Below, one piece after another: positions 1 to 9,590 of a stretch of 64,000 nucleotides of DNA (positions within the stretch are counted from its first letter, which is position 1; each line of letters opens with the position of its first letter). The position numbers were made by a program, and so were the translations under genes. Origin of the DNA: Sphingobium sp. Leaf26 (lineage in GTDB: Bacteria > Pseudomonadota > Alphaproteobacteria > Sphingomonadales > Sphingomonadaceae); NCBI RefSeq assembly GCF_001421665.1, contig NZ_LMKV01000033.1, forward strand, positions 62,001-126,000, written 5' to 3'. A model generated the notes under the pieces. That model ran no database searches and was not told the origin of the DNA. It saw only the letters and a list, made by a program, of their open reading frames with translations.

Positions 1-2025
1 TCCTTCACCTTCTCGCGCCGTGCGATGGTGGTGGGCGGATTGCAGGGCGCGATCGGCGCCGTGCTGGTCGGGCGTATGGCCTGGATCAGCGTGGTCCAGA
101 ACGAAAAATACAGCCTGTTATCGGAAAGCAACCGCGTCAACCTGACGCTGATCCCGCCGCGACGGGGTTGGATCATCGACCGCAACGGGCGACCGTTGGC
201 GAACAACCGCACCGACTTCCGCGTCGACCTCATCCCGCAACGCATCGTCGATGCCGAAGCCACAATCACGCATCTGGCCCAGTTGCTCAAGCTGGAACCG
301 GACGATGTCGACCGTATCCGCGAGGATCTGGAAAAATCCGCCGGATTTCGCCCGGTGCAGGTTGCCGACAAGCTGACCTACGACCAATATGCCGCCATCA
401 GCGTGCGCCTGCCGGACTTGCCGGGCGTGGCGCCGAGCCAGGGCTTTTCGCGCCACTATCCCGCCGGCGCGACGGTCGGCCATCTGCTGGGTTATGTCGG
501 CCCGGCGACGGCCGAAGATTATAAGGCGCGGCGCGATCCGCTGCTCATCACGCCCGGTTTCAAGGTCGGCAAGGACGGGCTGGAAAGGGCGTTCGATCGT
601 CACCTGACCGGCAAGCCCGGCGCCAAGCGGGTCGAGGTGACGGCGCGCGGCAAGATCATGCAGGAACTGACGACGCGCATTGACACGCCGGGGCGCACGA
701 TCAAGCTGACAATCGACGCGGGCTTGCAGGAATTTGCCGGCCGTCGCCTGGCGACGCAGAGCGGCTCGGTCGTGGTGATCGACTGCCATAATGGCGACGT
801 GCTCGCGCTGGCGTCCATGCCCAGTTTCGATCCGAACAGCTTTTCCGACGGCATCAGCCATCTGGAATATGAGATGCTGTCGAAGGACGATCATGTTCCG
901 TTGCGTAACAAGACATTGCAGGGCCTGTATCCGCCGGGCTCGACGGTCAAGCCGATGGTGGCGCTGGCGCTCCTGGAGGCCGGCATTGGCCCGCAGGAGA
1001 CGATCAACTGCCCCGGTGCGATCCGTGTCGGCAACACGCTTTTCCATTGCCACAAGCGGCGTGGCCATGGTTCGCTCAACATGCGCGGCGCCATCGCCCA
1101 GAGTTGCGATATCTATTTCTACCAGATGGCCCAGCGCATCGGCATGGATCGGATCGCCAGCATGGCGCGACGTATCGGTATGGGCCAGAAGTTCGACCTG
1201 CCCTTCCCCAGCCAAAGTTATGGCACTGTACCAGACCCGGCGTGGAAGGAACGGAAATATAATCAGAAATGGCAAGTCTATGACACGGTGAACGCCACCA
1301 TCGGTCAGGGCTATATGCTGATCAACCCGCTACAGATGGCGGTGATGGCGGCGCGGCTGGCGACCGGCAAACAATTGATGCCCAATTTCATCTTCGGTGC
1401 ACCCCGGCCCGATCCTGTATCGGTCGGGGCGAGCGAGGAGCATCTGGTGGTGATCCGCGACGCCATGAATGCGGTGGTCAATGGCGGCGGCACCGGCGGT
1501 GCGGCGCGCAGTTCCATTCCCGGCGTCATGGTGGCAGGCAAGACCGGTACCGCGCAAGTGCGACGCATCACCATGGCGGAACGCGCCGGTGGCGTGCGCG
1601 GCAATAGCTCTCTGGCATTCAAGCTGCGCGATCACGCCCTGTTCCAGGGTTTTGCGCCATTCGATAACCCGCGATACGCCATCGCCTGCATCATCGAGCA
1701 TGGTGGGCACATGATCCGCAATGAGGACGCGCCGATGATCGCCAGCGACACGCTGTCCTATCTGTTCGACCCGGCCAAGGCGATGGAGAAGCTGGAAACA
1801 CTGGAGAAAGGCTGGGGTGGCACGCCGACCGAGCGGCAGGCTCGCCAGATGGCGTCTTTCCGCATTGCCAAGGCGATCGAGAAGGGCGAGGTGCCACCGC
1901 CGGCGGACAATGCGATGAACGCAGCAAGCGGGAATTCATCTGCACCGGCTGCGTCGCAGCCTCCTCCCGCAGCGGCGGAAGACGATGATGTTCCGCCGCC
2001 TGCCAACAGCACGGCCGCGCCATGA
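1..2025 (+). CDS. mrdA: Penicillin-binding protein 2 (elongasome transpeptidase), 5' end cut by window
   Basis: Class B PBP that cross-links peptidoglycan during cell elongation with RodA, from the periplasmic face of the inner membrane. The reading frame is open from base 1 (codons 1-24 read S-F-T-F-S-R-R-A), so the real start lies upstream; numbering here is from the ATG at 25. A hydrophobic segment near residues 5-22 is the membrane anchor. The dimerisation domain follows, then the transpeptidase domain with Ser306-Thr-Val-Lys309 (SxxK, nucleophile Ser306), Ser360-Cys-Asp362 in the SxN position and Lys506-Thr-Gly508. The last ~45 residues are a Pro/Ala/Asp-rich tail, probably disordered. 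The stop overlaps the rodA start by 4 bp (ATGA), implying translational coupling. Identification is very secure. Confidence 0.95.
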   Translation, partial: SFTFSRRAMVVGGLQGAIGAVLVGRMAWISVVQNEKYSLLSESNRVNLTLIPPRRGWIIDRNGRPLANNRTDFRVDLIPQRIVDAEATITHLAQLLKLEPDDVDRIREDLEKSAGFRPVQVADKLTYDQYAAISVRLPDLPGVAPSQGFSRHYPAGATVGHLLGYVGPATAEDYKARRDPLLITPGFKVGKDGLERAFDRHLTGKPGAKRVEVTARGKIMQELTTRIDTPGRTIKLTIDAGLQEFAGRRLATQSGSVVVIDCHNGDVLALASMPSFDPNSFSDGISHLEYEMLSKDDHVPLRNKTLQGLYPPGSTVKPMVALALLEAGIGPQETINCPGAIRVGNTLFHCHKRRGHGSLNMRGAIAQSCDIYFYQMAQRIGMDRIASMARRIGMGQKFDLPFPSQSYGTVPDPAWKERKYNQKWQVYDTVNATIGQGYMLINPLQMAVMAARLATGKQLMPNFIFGAPRPDPVSVGASEEHLVVIRDAMNAVVNGGGTGGAARSSIPGVMVAGKTGTAQVRRITMAERAGGVRGNSSLAFKLRDHALFQGFAPFDNPRYAIACIIEHGGHMIRNEDAPMIASDTLSYLFDPAKAMEKLETLEKGWGGTPTERQARQMASFRIAKAIEKGEVPPPADNAMNAASGNSSAPAASQPPPAAAEDDDVPPPANSTAAP

Positions 2026-3134
2026 GCATCGTTCCCAAGCCCCTGACCGAATTTCCCTGGCGTATCCTGGCGCTGCTGCTGGCCATCGCCGGCTTCGGCA
2101 CGGTCGTGCTCTACAGTGCTGCAAGTGGCAGTATATTCCCCTGGGCCGTCAATCAGGCGGTGCGTTTCTGTATCTTTTCCGCCATGGCCCTGGGCCTCAG
2201 CCGTATTCCCGTCGAGGTCTTCGCCCGCTTCGCCTTCCCAGCCTATGGCGCCGTGCTGATCGCGTTGTTTCTGGTTGAACTGATCGGCGGCGTCGCGGGC
2301 GGCAGCCAGCGCTGGATCAACCTGGGTTTCATGCAGTTGCAGCCGTCCGAGTTCATGAAGCCGATCATCGTCCTGACGGTCGCGCGCTTCTATGCGATGC
2401 TGCCGGTCGGCGAGATACGGCGATGGAATGCCATCTGGCCCGCCCTGGTGCTGATCGGATTGCCGTGGGCGCTGGTCCTGATCCAACCCGATCTTGGCAC
2501 AGCGACGATGATCCTTGCTGGCGGCATCACGGTCATGTTCCTGGCAGGCCTGCCGCTCCGTCTGTTCATCGGTTCGGGCCTGACGGTGGCGGCGTTGATC
2601 CCGATCGCCTTCAGCTTCCTGCATGACTATCAGAAGAACCGGGTGCTGATCTTCCTCGATCCAGAGAGCGATCCGCTGGGCGCTGGCTATCATATCAGCC
2701 AATCGAAGATCGCGATCGGTTCGGGCGGAATCTGGGGCAAGGGATTCCTCAAGGGGTCGCAAAGCCATCTCGACTATCTGCCCGAAGGCCATACCGATTT
2801 CGTCTTCGCCACAATGGCGGAGGAGTGGGGCTTGCTGGGGGGCACTCTGATGATCCTGGCCTTCATGCTGCTGTTTCGCTGGGGCATTCGCGTGGCGATG
2901 CGAACCCAGGACAAGTTTGCGCGCCTGGCTGCCGCAGGTCTGACCACGACCATTTTCTTCTATGTCGCGATCAATTTGATGATGGTGATGGGCCTGGCGC
3001 CGGTAGTGGGCATCCCCCTACCCTTCATGTCCTATGGCGGATCGTCGATGCTGACCGTGATGCTGTGCGTGGGTATCATCATGGCGATCGATCGCGCCGG
3101 GAAGCGCCGTTCGGGCATGGGACACTGGCGCTGA
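2022..3134 (+). CDS. rodA: Rod-shape SEDS glycosyltransferase RodA
   Basis: Polytopic inner-membrane peptidoglycan polymerase of the SEDS family that uses lipid II and works with PBP2 in the elongasome. The 370-residue product has about ten hydrophobic segments and the SEDS signature stretches H-T-D-F-V-F-A-T-M-A-E-E-W-G (about residue 253) and S-Y-G-G-S-S-M near the C-terminus. Length matches the family. The start overlaps the mrdA stop as ATGA, the classical mrdA-rodA arrangement. FtsW, the division paralogue, is excluded mainly by the mrdA neighbour. No clear terminator was seen before tRNA-Lys about 100 bp downstream. Confidence 0.95.
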   Translation: MSIVPKPLTEFPWRILALLLAIAGFGTVVLYSAASGSIFPWAVNQAVRFCIFSAMALGLSRIPVEVFARFAFPAYGAVLIALFLVELIGGVAGGSQRWINLGFMQLQPSEFMKPIIVLTVARFYAMLPVGEIRRWNAIWPALVLIGLPWALVLIQPDLGTATMILAGGITVMFLAGLPLRLFIGSGLTVAALIPIAFSFLHDYQKNRVLIFLDPESDPLGAGYHISQSKIAIGSGGIWGKGFLKGSQSHLDYLPEGHTDFVFATMAEEWGLLGGTLMILAFMLLFRWGIRVAMRTQDKFARLAAAGLTTTIFFYVAINLMMVMGLAPVVGIPLPFMSYGGSSMLTVMLCVGIIMAIDRAGKRRSGMGHWR

Positions 3135-3240
3135 ACCTAAGGCGCGTAGGAAAATTCTGTCAGAAGGCATTTTACTGTTTGCAGAATCGCAATCGGCTGC
3201 TAACAGCCCGCCACGCCGGAGCGCACAGCCGCCCCAGCAT

Positions 3241-3316
<76 letters not shown>

Positions 3317-3477
3317 TATTCCCTCTTATATCGCTCATCGCCCTTGAATTCATTCGGTGGGGAAATTCGCACATGCGTGTGGATGCTTAAACCGTCATTC
3401 AGACAGCCCAGCCTAAAACGGCATGCGGCAGAAGGGCCAATGCCCTCGCCATGAGACAGGGACCAACGGTAAGCTTT

Positions 3478-3864
3478 ATGAATGCACTCACATCGACTTC
3501 CGGAATTTTCCTTCTGGCAGCCCTTTGCACCTCGGTCACGCCTGCTGTAGCGCAGACAGGGGATGCGACAAAGGGCAAGGCCGTGTTCGCGCGGTGCGCA
3601 CTCTGCCACGATGTAAAGGCCGGCCCAAAGAAGATGGGCCCTTCGCTTGCCGGTCTGTTCGGTCGGACGTCCGGAACCATGACCGGCTTTACCTATTCTC
3701 CAGCCATGCAGAAGGCGAAGATCAAGTGGGACGCCAAGAGCCTGGATGCTTTTCTGACCAAGCCGACCGCTTTGGTGCCAGCCAATCGCATGGCCTTTGC
3801 CGGCTTGCCCAATGCCACTGATCGCGCCAACCTGATCGCCTATCTGGCGACTGCCACCAAATAA
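3478..3864 (+). CDS. Class I c-type cytochrome, periplasmic
   Basis: Small soluble electron carrier of the cytochrome c2/c550 type. The product begins with a signal peptide (residues 1-25, hydrophobic core GIFLLAALC, cleavage after A-V-A). The haem-binding motif is Cys40-Ala-Leu-Cys43-His44, and Met105 in P-A-N-R-M-A-F is the likely sixth haem ligand. Length of 128 residues fits a mono-haem cytochrome. An in-frame start 27 bp upstream exists, but the ATG at 3478 puts the signal peptide at the N-terminus. The gene ends 7 bp from the convergent CinA-like gene. Its redox partner cannot be told from the context. Confidence 0.9.
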   Translation: MNALTSTSGIFLLAALCTSVTPAVAQTGDATKGKAVFARCALCHDVKAGPKKMGPSLAGLFGRTSGTMTGFTYSPAMQKAKIKWDAKSLDAFLTKPTALVPANRMAFAGLPNATDRANLIAYLATATK

Positions 3865-3871
3865 AGCGGGA

Positions 3872-4633
3872 TCAGATCCCGCCCGCCGTAACGACCCGGC
3901 CGCCGCGTTCCAGCGCGGCACCGAGGTCGGCGGCGCAGGTGGCGAGCATCACCGCATCGGTCGAACGAATCACGAAATTGGCGCCGGTGCGGCCTTCGCG
4001 GAAAAAGGGATAGCTGCCGATCTGGCAGCCTTCATAGGCCCGCTCGGTGGCGGCCAGCAGGTCGGCAATCTCGCTTTCCGCGACCCAGCAACCGATCGTT
4101 ACCGACTGAAGCGGCAAGCCGCCTTCCAGCTTGCCGGTCAGGCTGTCGAGCATTCCAGCGGTGATGGAGGGCACCCCGGCCATGATGAAGATGTTGCCAT
4201 GGCGGATGCCGGGAGCACCGGACATGCGATTTTCGATGAGTTCGGCCCCCGCCGGGACGCGCGCCATGCGCAGCCGCGCCTCGGTCAGGCCGCCGCGCGT
4301 CTCGTAATAGCCTGACAGAATCGCGCGCGCGCCTTCGTGAATTTCTACGCTCACGTCCAGCGCCGCCGCGATGGCATCGACGGTGATATCATCATGGGTG
4401 GGGCCGATGCCGCCGGTAGTGAAGAGATAGTCATTGCGGCTACGCAGCGCATTCACCGCTTCGACAATAGCGTCCTGGACGTCCGGCACCACGCGTACTT
4501 CACGAAGGCGAATGCCCTGTACCCCCAGCCAAATCCCGATCTGGCTGACATTCCTGTCCTGGGTGCGGCCAGAAAGGATTTCATCGCCGATGACGATCAG
4601 CGCTGCGGTCCAGATGCGGGTGGGATCGGCCAT
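3872..4633 (-). CDS. CinA-like molybdopterin-binding domain protein (no C-terminal amidohydrolase domain)
   Basis: Stand-alone MoCF/CinA N-terminal domain, 253 residues. The N-terminus carries the family signature A-A-L-I-V-I-G-D-E-I-L-S-G-R-T-Q-D followed by F-T-T-G-G-I-G-P-T-H-D-D (about residue 70-85). Full CinA proteins of about 400 residues have a further nicotinamide-nucleotide amidohydrolase domain, which is missing here. Short versions are common in alphaproteobacteria and are labelled competence/damage-inducible protein A. The substrate is unknown; ADP-ribose pyrophosphatase activity is known for the N-domain of some full CinA proteins. It is divergent from map with 79 bp between starts. 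Confidence 0.85.
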   Translation of the reverse strand: MADPTRIWTAALIVIGDEILSGRTQDRNVSQIGIWLGVQGIRLREVRVVPDVQDAIVEAVNALRSRNDYLFTTGGIGPTHDDITVDAIAAALDVSVEIHEGARAILSGYYETRGGLTEARLRMARVPAGAELIENRMSGAPGIRHGNIFIMAGVPSITAGMLDSLTGKLEGGLPLQSVTIGCWVAESEIADLLAATERAYEGCQIGSYPFFREGRTGANFVIRSTDAVMLATCAADLGAALERGGRVVTAGGI

Positions 4634-4677
4634 GGCCAGCCCATAGCCTGCCCCATCCGCCCTGCCTAGCCGCCCTC

Positions 4678-4706
4678 TCGCATTATCCCGTCTCTGCGCC
4701 TATAAA
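4678..4706 (+). promoter_or_regulatory. Weak candidate promoter for map, possibly giving a leaderless mRNA
   Basis: TATAAA at 4701-4706 sits 6 bp before the map ATG (4713), with a poor -35 (TCGCAT) at the right spacing. If it is used, transcription would start at or next to the start codon. No Shine-Dalgarno sequence is seen before this ATG, which agrees with that reading. The -35 is weak. Confidence 0.25.
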
Positions 4707-4712
4707 TGCACC

Positions 4713-5543
4713 ATGACCGAATATATGACGATGACGGCAGACACGCCGACCACCCGCTCGACCGCGATCAAGCTGTATGACGAATCCGGCTTTGCCGGCA
4801 TGCGCAAGGCGGGGCGCCTCGCTGCCGAGATACTGGACGCGCTGGTGCCGCATGTGGTGCCGGGCGTGACCACGGGTGAACTGGACGATATCGTCCGACG
4901 CATGACGCTGGATGGCGGCGGCGTGCCGGCAACACTGGGATATCGCGGTTATACCCATAGCTGCTGCATTTCGCTCAACAATGTCATCTGCCATGGTATT
5001 CCGGGCGACTACAGGCTGAAGGACGGCGATATCCTGAATATCGACGTCACGCCGCTGGTCGACGGCTGGCATGGCGATACCAGTCGGATGTTCATTGTCG
5101 GCGAAGCCGCGATCAAGGCTCGTCGCCTGGTCGAGATTACCTATGAATGTCTGATGCTGGGCATCGAGAAAGCCAGGCCCGGCAACCATCTGGGCGACAT
5201 CGGCGATGTCATTCAGCGTCATGCCGAAAAGCATCGCTATGGCGTAGTGCGCGATTTCTGCGGCCATGGCCTGGGACAGGTCTTTCATGACAGTCCGGAG
5301 GTCGTGCATATCGGCCGCCCCGGTACTGGCCCCGAATTGCGCCCCGGCATGTTCTTCACCATCGAACCGATGATCAACATCGGCAAGCCGGGCGTGAAGA
5401 TGCTGGACGACGGCTGGACCGCCGTGACGCGCGATCGTACCCTTTCCGCCCAGTTTGAACATAGCATCGGCATCACGGAAACCGGCTGCGAGATTTTCAC
5501 CAAAAGTCCCGCCGGTTTCGATTGCCCGCCTTATTCGCTCTGA
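4713..5543 (+). CDS. map: Methionine aminopeptidase, type I
   Basis: Removes the initiator methionine from nascent proteins in the cytoplasm. The 276-residue product has the M24 metallopeptidase fold. Visible metal-ligand regions are N-I-D-V-T-P-L-V-D-G-W-H-G-D-T-S (two Asp), H-G-L-G-Q-V-F-H-D (His) and F-F-T-I-E-P-M-I-N (Glu), with a final Glu in Q-F-E-H-S-I. It lacks the N-terminal zinc-finger extension of eukaryotic type I enzymes. Alternative in-frame ATGs at 4725 and 4731 are possible; no Shine-Dalgarno separates them. The gene is followed by a 244-bp intergenic region holding inverted repeats and the glnB leader. Confidence 0.95.
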   Translation: MTEYMTMTADTPTTRSTAIKLYDESGFAGMRKAGRLAAEILDALVPHVVPGVTTGELDDIVRRMTLDGGGVPATLGYRGYTHSCCISLNNVICHGIPGDYRLKDGDILNIDVTPLVDGWHGDTSRMFIVGEAAIKARRLVEITYECLMLGIEKARPGNHLGDIGDVIQRHAEKHRYGVVRDFCGHGLGQVFHDSPEVVHIGRPGTGPELRPGMFFTIEPMINIGKPGVKMLDDGWTAVTRDRTLSAQFEHSIGITETGCEIFTKSPAGFDCPPYSL

Positions 5544-5582
5544 TCATCGGATTGCTGCCCAAAAAACAGGCATTCCGTCATG

Positions 5583-5607
5583 ATATTGCCCGTAATCCGG
5601 GCAATAT
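5583..5607. repeat. Perfect 10-bp inverted repeat, 5-nt spacer, between map and glnB
   Basis: ATATTGCCCG at 5583-5592 and its exact reverse complement CGGGCAATAT at 5598-5607, separated by TAATC. There is no T-run after it on the plus strand, so it is not a strong terminator. It may be an operator or a hairpin protecting the map mRNA end. Confidence 0.6.
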
Positions 5608-5656
5608 GGACAAAGATTGCTGCATCGCCGAAAGCATGTTCTAGCGATTCGCCATT

Positions 5657-5672
5657 TGGCACGGTAATTGAT
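5657..5672 (+). promoter_or_regulatory. Candidate sigma-54 (-24/-12) promoter upstream of glnB
   Basis: TGGCACG-GTAA-TTGAT matches the -24/-12 consensus TGGCACG-N4-TTGCW except that the highly conserved C of the -12 GC is an A. The -24 GG and the position of the -12 element are 10 bp apart, as required. Sigma-54 control of glnB-glnA through NtrC is well established in proteobacteria, which supports the call. The -12 mismatch lowers confidence. Confidence 0.45.
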
Positions 5673-5709
5673 TGTTAAGGGGAACGGCGCCTGCCTTTGG
5701 GGGGCATGA

Positions 5710-6126
<417 letters not shown>

Positions 6127-6195
6127 TTTTTAAAGGGTTCTCGCCGGCTTGCAGGGGGGAAGACCTCCAGGAGCCTTGGCGGACGCATATCAACC

Positions 6196-6213
6196 TACCC
6201 CTTCGGGGGGGTA
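6196..6213 (+). promoter_or_regulatory. UUCG-capped hairpin in the glnA leader
   Basis: TACCCC-TTCG-GGGG-GG-TA forms a short stem closed by a C(UUCG)G tetraloop with a two-G bulge, 24 bp before the glnA start codon. Such tetraloops are unusually stable. It could shape glnA translation or mark processing between glnB and glnA; no homology is known to me. Confidence 0.35.
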
Positions 6214-6236
6214 TTATGAAAGAAGGGCAAGTTCAC

Positions 6237-7649
6237 ATGGCCAACACGCCAAAAGACATCCTGAAGATGATCGAGGAAAAGGAGATCGAATGGGTCGATG
6301 TCCGTTTTACCGATCCCAAGGGCAAGTGGCAGCACCTGACCATGGTGTCGAGCGTGCTGGGCGAAGATGAACTGACCGATGGCCTGATGTTCGACGGTTC
6401 GTCGATCGAAGGCTGGAAGGCGATCAACGAATCGGACATGATCCTGAAGCCCGACCTGGACGCCGTCTATGTCGATCCGTTCAGCGCCACCCCGATGCTG
6501 ATCCTGTTCTGCGACATCGTCGAGCCGGACACCGGCGAACTGTACAGCCGCGATCCGCGTTCGACCGCGAAGCGTGCCGAAGCCTTCGTCAAGTCGGCCG
6601 GTTTCGGCGACACCGTCTATGTCGGCCCGGAAGCCGAATTCTTCATGTTCGACGACGTTCGCTTCGAGAATGACTACTCGCAGAGCTACTTCAAGATCGA
6701 CGATATCGAGCTGCCGACCAACACCGGCAAGGAATATGAAGGTGGCAACCTGGGCCACCGCCCGCGCGCCAAGGGTGGTTACTTCCCCGTCGCGCCTGTC
6801 GATCCCGCGACGGACATCCGCGCCGAAATGGTCTCGACCATGCTGGAAATGGGCCTGCCCTGCGACAAGCATCACCATGAAGTCGCTGCCGCGCAGCACG
6901 AACTGGGCCTGACGTTCGGTACGCTGGTGCAGACCGCCGACCGTATGCAAATCTATAAGTATGTCGTGTGGAACGTCGCCCAGGCCTATGGCAAGACCGC
7001 GACTTTCATGCCCAAGCCGATCGCGCAGGACAATGGTTCGGGTATGCATACCCACATGTCGATCTGGGACGGCGGCAAGCCGCTGTTCGCCGGTGACGGC
7101 TATGCCGGCCTGTCCGATATGTGCCTTTACTTCATCGGCGGCGTCATCAAGCATGCCAAGGCTCTGAACGCCTTCACCAACCCGACCACCAACAGCTACA
7201 AGCGTCTGGTGCCAGGCTTCGAAGCACCGGTTCTGCTGGCCTATTCGGCACGCAACCGCTCGGCATCCTGCCGTATTCCCTACGGTGCGGGGACAAAGGC
7301 GAAGCGCGTCGAGTTCCGTTTCCCCGATGCGATGGCCAATCCCTATCTTTGCTATTCGGCGCTGCTGATGGCGGGGCTGGACGGCATCGAGAACAAGATC
7401 CATCCGGGTGCTGCGATGGACAAGAACCTGTACGACCTGCCACCAGAAGAGCTGAGCCAGGTGCCGACCGTATGCGCATCGCTGCGTGAAGCGCTGAACA
7501 GCCTGGAAGCCGATTACGAGTTCCTGCTGAAGGGCGACGTGTTCACCAAGGATCAGATCGACGCCTATATCGAGCTGAAATGGCCCGAAGTATATCGCTG
7601 GGAAATGGCGCCTTCGCCGGTCGAATTCGACATGTACTACAGCAGCTGA
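6237..7649 (+). CDS. glnA: Glutamine synthetase, type I
   Basis: ATP-dependent synthesis of glutamine from glutamate and ammonium; cytoplasmic dodecamer. From ATG 6237 the product is 470 residues, matching GSI; an upstream in-frame ATG at 6216 would add seven residues, but AGAAGG ahead of 6237 and the conserved start [12 protein letters not shown] favour the shorter form. Visible signatures are D-G-S-S-I-E-G-W near the N-terminus, [10 protein letters not shown] (metal ligands), N-G-S-G-M-H-T-H and the adenylylation site Tyr399 in N-L-Y-D-L-P-P-E. The Tyr shows it is a GSI-beta enzyme under GlnE control, which fits glnB next door. A strong terminator follows. Confidence 0.98.
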   Translation: MANTPKDILKMIEEKEIEWVDVRFTDPKGKWQHLTMVSSVLGEDELTDGLMFDGSSIEGWKAINESDMILKPDLDAVYVDPFSATPMLILFCDIVEPDTGELYSRDPRSTAKRAEAFVKSAGFGDTVYVGPEAEFFMFDDVRFENDYSQSYFKIDDIELPTNTGKEYEGGNLGHRPRAKGGYFPVAPVDPATDIRAEMVSTMLEMGLPCDKHHHEVAAAQHELGLTFGTLVQTADRMQIYKYVVWNVAQAYGKTATFMPKPIAQDNGSGMHTHMSIWDGGKPLFAGDGYAGLSDMCLYFIGGVIKHAKALNAFTNPTTNSYKRLVPGFEAPVLLAYSARNRSASCRIPYGAGTKAKRVEFRFPDAMANPYLCYSALLMAGLDGIENKIHPGAAMDKNLYDLPPEELSQVPTVCASLREALNSLEADYEFLLKGDVFTKDQIDAYIELKWPEVYRWEMAPSPVEFDMYYSS

Positions 7650-7676
7650 TCCGTCGATCAGGACTGAATTCGGGGA

Positions 7677-7708
7677 GGTCCGGTCGCAGCGATGCGGCCG
7701 GGCCTTTT
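7677..7708 (+). terminator. Rho-independent terminator after glnA
   Basis: A 12-bp stem (GGTCCGGTCGCA with TGCGGCCGGGCC, two G-U wobbles) around GCGA, followed directly by TTTT, 28 bp after the glnA stop. Confidence 0.8.
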
Positions 7709-7730
7709 CCTTTGGCCATTCAACGCCCAC

Positions 7731-8792
7731 ATGTGCCAGATGACACTCGCCTCGCTTGGCCTCACCCATCCCATCATCCAGGCGCCCATGGCCGGCGTGT
7801 CGACTCCGACCATGGCAGCAGCAGTGAGTGAGGCGGGTGGATTGGGATCGATCGGCGTAGGGGCTGTGGATGCGGCTGGCGCGCGCGCGATGATCGACGC
7901 AGTACGGGCGCGGACTAATCGTCCGTTCAACGTCAACCTGTTCGTCCACGCGCCTGCCCGGCCGAAGCCGGAGGTGGAAAGGCGCTGGATCGAGGCGCTG
8001 GCACCGCTCTTTGAACGTCACGGCGCTACGCCGCCATCGGCATTGCGGGAGATCTATCGCAGCTTCGCGCAGGATGATGCGATGCTGCACATGCTGGTCG
8101 AAATGCGGCCGGCGGTGGTCAGCTTCCATTTCGGGCTGCCAGACGCCGCGGCGATCGCTGCCTTGAAAGCGGCGGGCTGCCTGCTTCTGGCCAGCGCGAC
8201 CAATCTGGACGAAGCGGTCGCGGCCAAGGCGGCCGGTATCGACGCCGTGGTGGCGCAGGGGATAGAGGCTGGCGGGCATCGCGGCATGTTCGATCCCGAT
8301 GCGCCGGATGCGGAATTGGGCGTGCTATCCCTGACCCGCCTGCTTGTGGCCCAGGCCGGCGTGCCGATCATCGCAGCAGGCGGGATCATGGATGGGCGGG
8401 GTATCAGGGCAGCGCTGGATTTGGGAGCAGCCGCAGCGCAGTTGGGCACCGCCTTCATCGCCTGCCCGGAAAGCAGTACGGACGATGCCTATCGCGCAGC
8501 CCTGTTCGGCCCGGCCGCCTATCACACAGCGTTGACGCGGGCGATATCCGGCCGCCCGGCTCGCTGCCTGCCCAATCACTTTACCCAATGGGGTATGGAG
8601 GCCGGCCTGCCCATTCCAGACTATCCGATCGCATATGACGCCGGGAAAGCGCTCAATCAGGCGGCCAAGACGGCAGGCGAAGGCGGTTATGGCGCGCAAT
8701 GGGCAGGACAGGGTGCGCCGTTGGCCCGCGCGTTGCCAGCGGCCTATCTGATGAAACTGCTGGTCGCGGAAATGCAGGGAACCGGCGGTTGA
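7731..8792 (+). CDS. Nitronate monooxygenase / 2-nitropropane dioxygenase family flavoprotein
   Basis: FMN-dependent TIM-barrel enzyme of the NPD family that oxidises alkyl nitronates. The motifs are I-I-Q-A-P-M-A-G near the N-terminus, G-I-E-A-G-G-H-R-G-M in the middle (the His is the usual catalytic base region) and I-I-A-A-G-G-I-M-D-G-R-G with A-Q-L-G-T-A-F for the phosphate of FMN. The ATG at 7731 or 7740 is preferred, because the longer frame from 7692 would run through the glnA terminator. Length of about 350 residues is typical. The gene is monocistronic in appearance and converges on chpT. The physiological substrate is unknown; propionate-3-nitronate detoxification is one established role for the family. 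Confidence 0.88.
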   Translation: MCQMTLASLGLTHPIIQAPMAGVSTPTMAAAVSEAGGLGSIGVGAVDAAGARAMIDAVRARTNRPFNVNLFVHAPARPKPEVERRWIEALAPLFERHGATPPSALREIYRSFAQDDAMLHMLVEMRPAVVSFHFGLPDAAAIAALKAAGCLLLASATNLDEAVAAKAAGIDAVVAQGIEAGGHRGMFDPDAPDAELGVLSLTRLLVAQAGVPIIAAGGIMDGRGIRAALDLGAAAAQLGTAFIACPESSTDDAYRAALFGPAAYHTALTRAISGRPARCLPNHFTQWGMEAGLPIPDYPIAYDAGKALNQAAKTAGEGGYGAQWAGQGAPLARALPAAYLMKLLVAEMQGTGG

Positions 8793-8837
8793 CGCCGACG
8801 GGCCTGCGACAGCGAGTTGGACAGTTATTTGGCGCGT

Positions 8838-9536
8838 TTACGGCCGGCGATCCGGGATAGATGCACCGAACAGCAACACCGGCTCACCCGGCGGCGACAG
8901 GGCGATCTCACCGCCGCATTCCAACACCATCTGGCGAACCATCCATGCCGCAGCGGTACGCGACGCCAGACCTTCGATCGGCAGGGTACCGGCCAGCGCG
9001 CCGCGCAGGTCGGGATCGAGCACGACCTTTGGCCCTTCACCGCGCACGACGATCTCGGTCAGGCCCGGCCGCTTTTCCGCACCGATGTCAAGCTGGCCGC
9101 CACGCACCAGCGCATCACCGGCGATCAGCGCCAGGTTGAGCAGTATCTTGGCCGCCAGCTTGTCGAGCATCTGTTCTTCGACCAGCCAGCCGACCTTCAC
9201 GCGGCCGGCTGTCGCGAACATGCCTTCGATCGCGACCTTAGCCTCATGCGGCGGAACGGCATCACCGAAGCCACCGGCGGACCCGAAGGCGAGGCGGAAG
9301 AATTTGAGCTTGTTGGCCGAGGTTTTGGCGCTGTCAGCCAACAGGTCCAGGCAGCGCTGACGCATTTCCGGATCGGTTTCGTCCGCCATCAGTTCCAGCC
9401 CGTTGTTGAGCGCACCGACCGGGCTGAGCAAATCATGGCACAGACGCGAGCAAAGCAGGCTGGCAAATTCGATACTGTCGGTCGGATGGGTCATGCGGAT
9501 CAGGGTCGCCGGATTAGGAGGAAAGGAAGCGCTCAT
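8838..9536 (-). CDS. chpT: Histidine phosphotransferase of the ChpT type
   Basis: ChpT relays phosphate from the hybrid kinase CckA to CtrA and CpdR in the alphaproteobacterial cell-cycle pathway. The phospho-accepting histidine is His34 (numbering from ATG 9536) in S-R-L-C-H-D-L-L-S-P-V-G-A, which matches the HD...P motif of the DHp-like domain of Caulobacter ChpT. A degenerate ATPase-like C-terminal domain follows, with G-G-E-I-A-L near the end. Start is uncertain: TTG 9569, ATG 9536 or ATG 9494; 9536 places the His as in ChpT. It lies downstream of the JAMM gene on the same strand and converges with the nitronate monooxygenase gene. The family call is secure; the exact symbol is inferred. 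Confidence 0.8.
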   Translation of the reverse strand: MSASFPPNPATLIRMTHPTDSIEFASLLCSRLCHDLLSPVGALNNGLELMADETDPEMRQRCLDLLADSAKTSANKLKFFRLAFGSAGGFGDAVPPHEAKVAIEGMFATAGRVKVGWLVEEQMLDKLAAKILLNLALIAGDALVRGGQLDIGAEKRPGLTEIVVRGEGPKVVLDPDLRGALAGTLPIEGLASRTAAAWMVRQMVLECGGEIALSPPGEPVLLFGASIPDRRP

Positions 9537-9590
9537 CTGGCTAATGCGCTGCACGGACGCCTGATGCAAGCCCGGCTTGCCGCCTTTAGA

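Noticed and set aside
6195-8279. 694-residue minus-strand frame opposite glnA
   Set aside because: Antisense to glnA and the nitronate monooxygenase gene and runs through the glnA terminator; no domain is visible.
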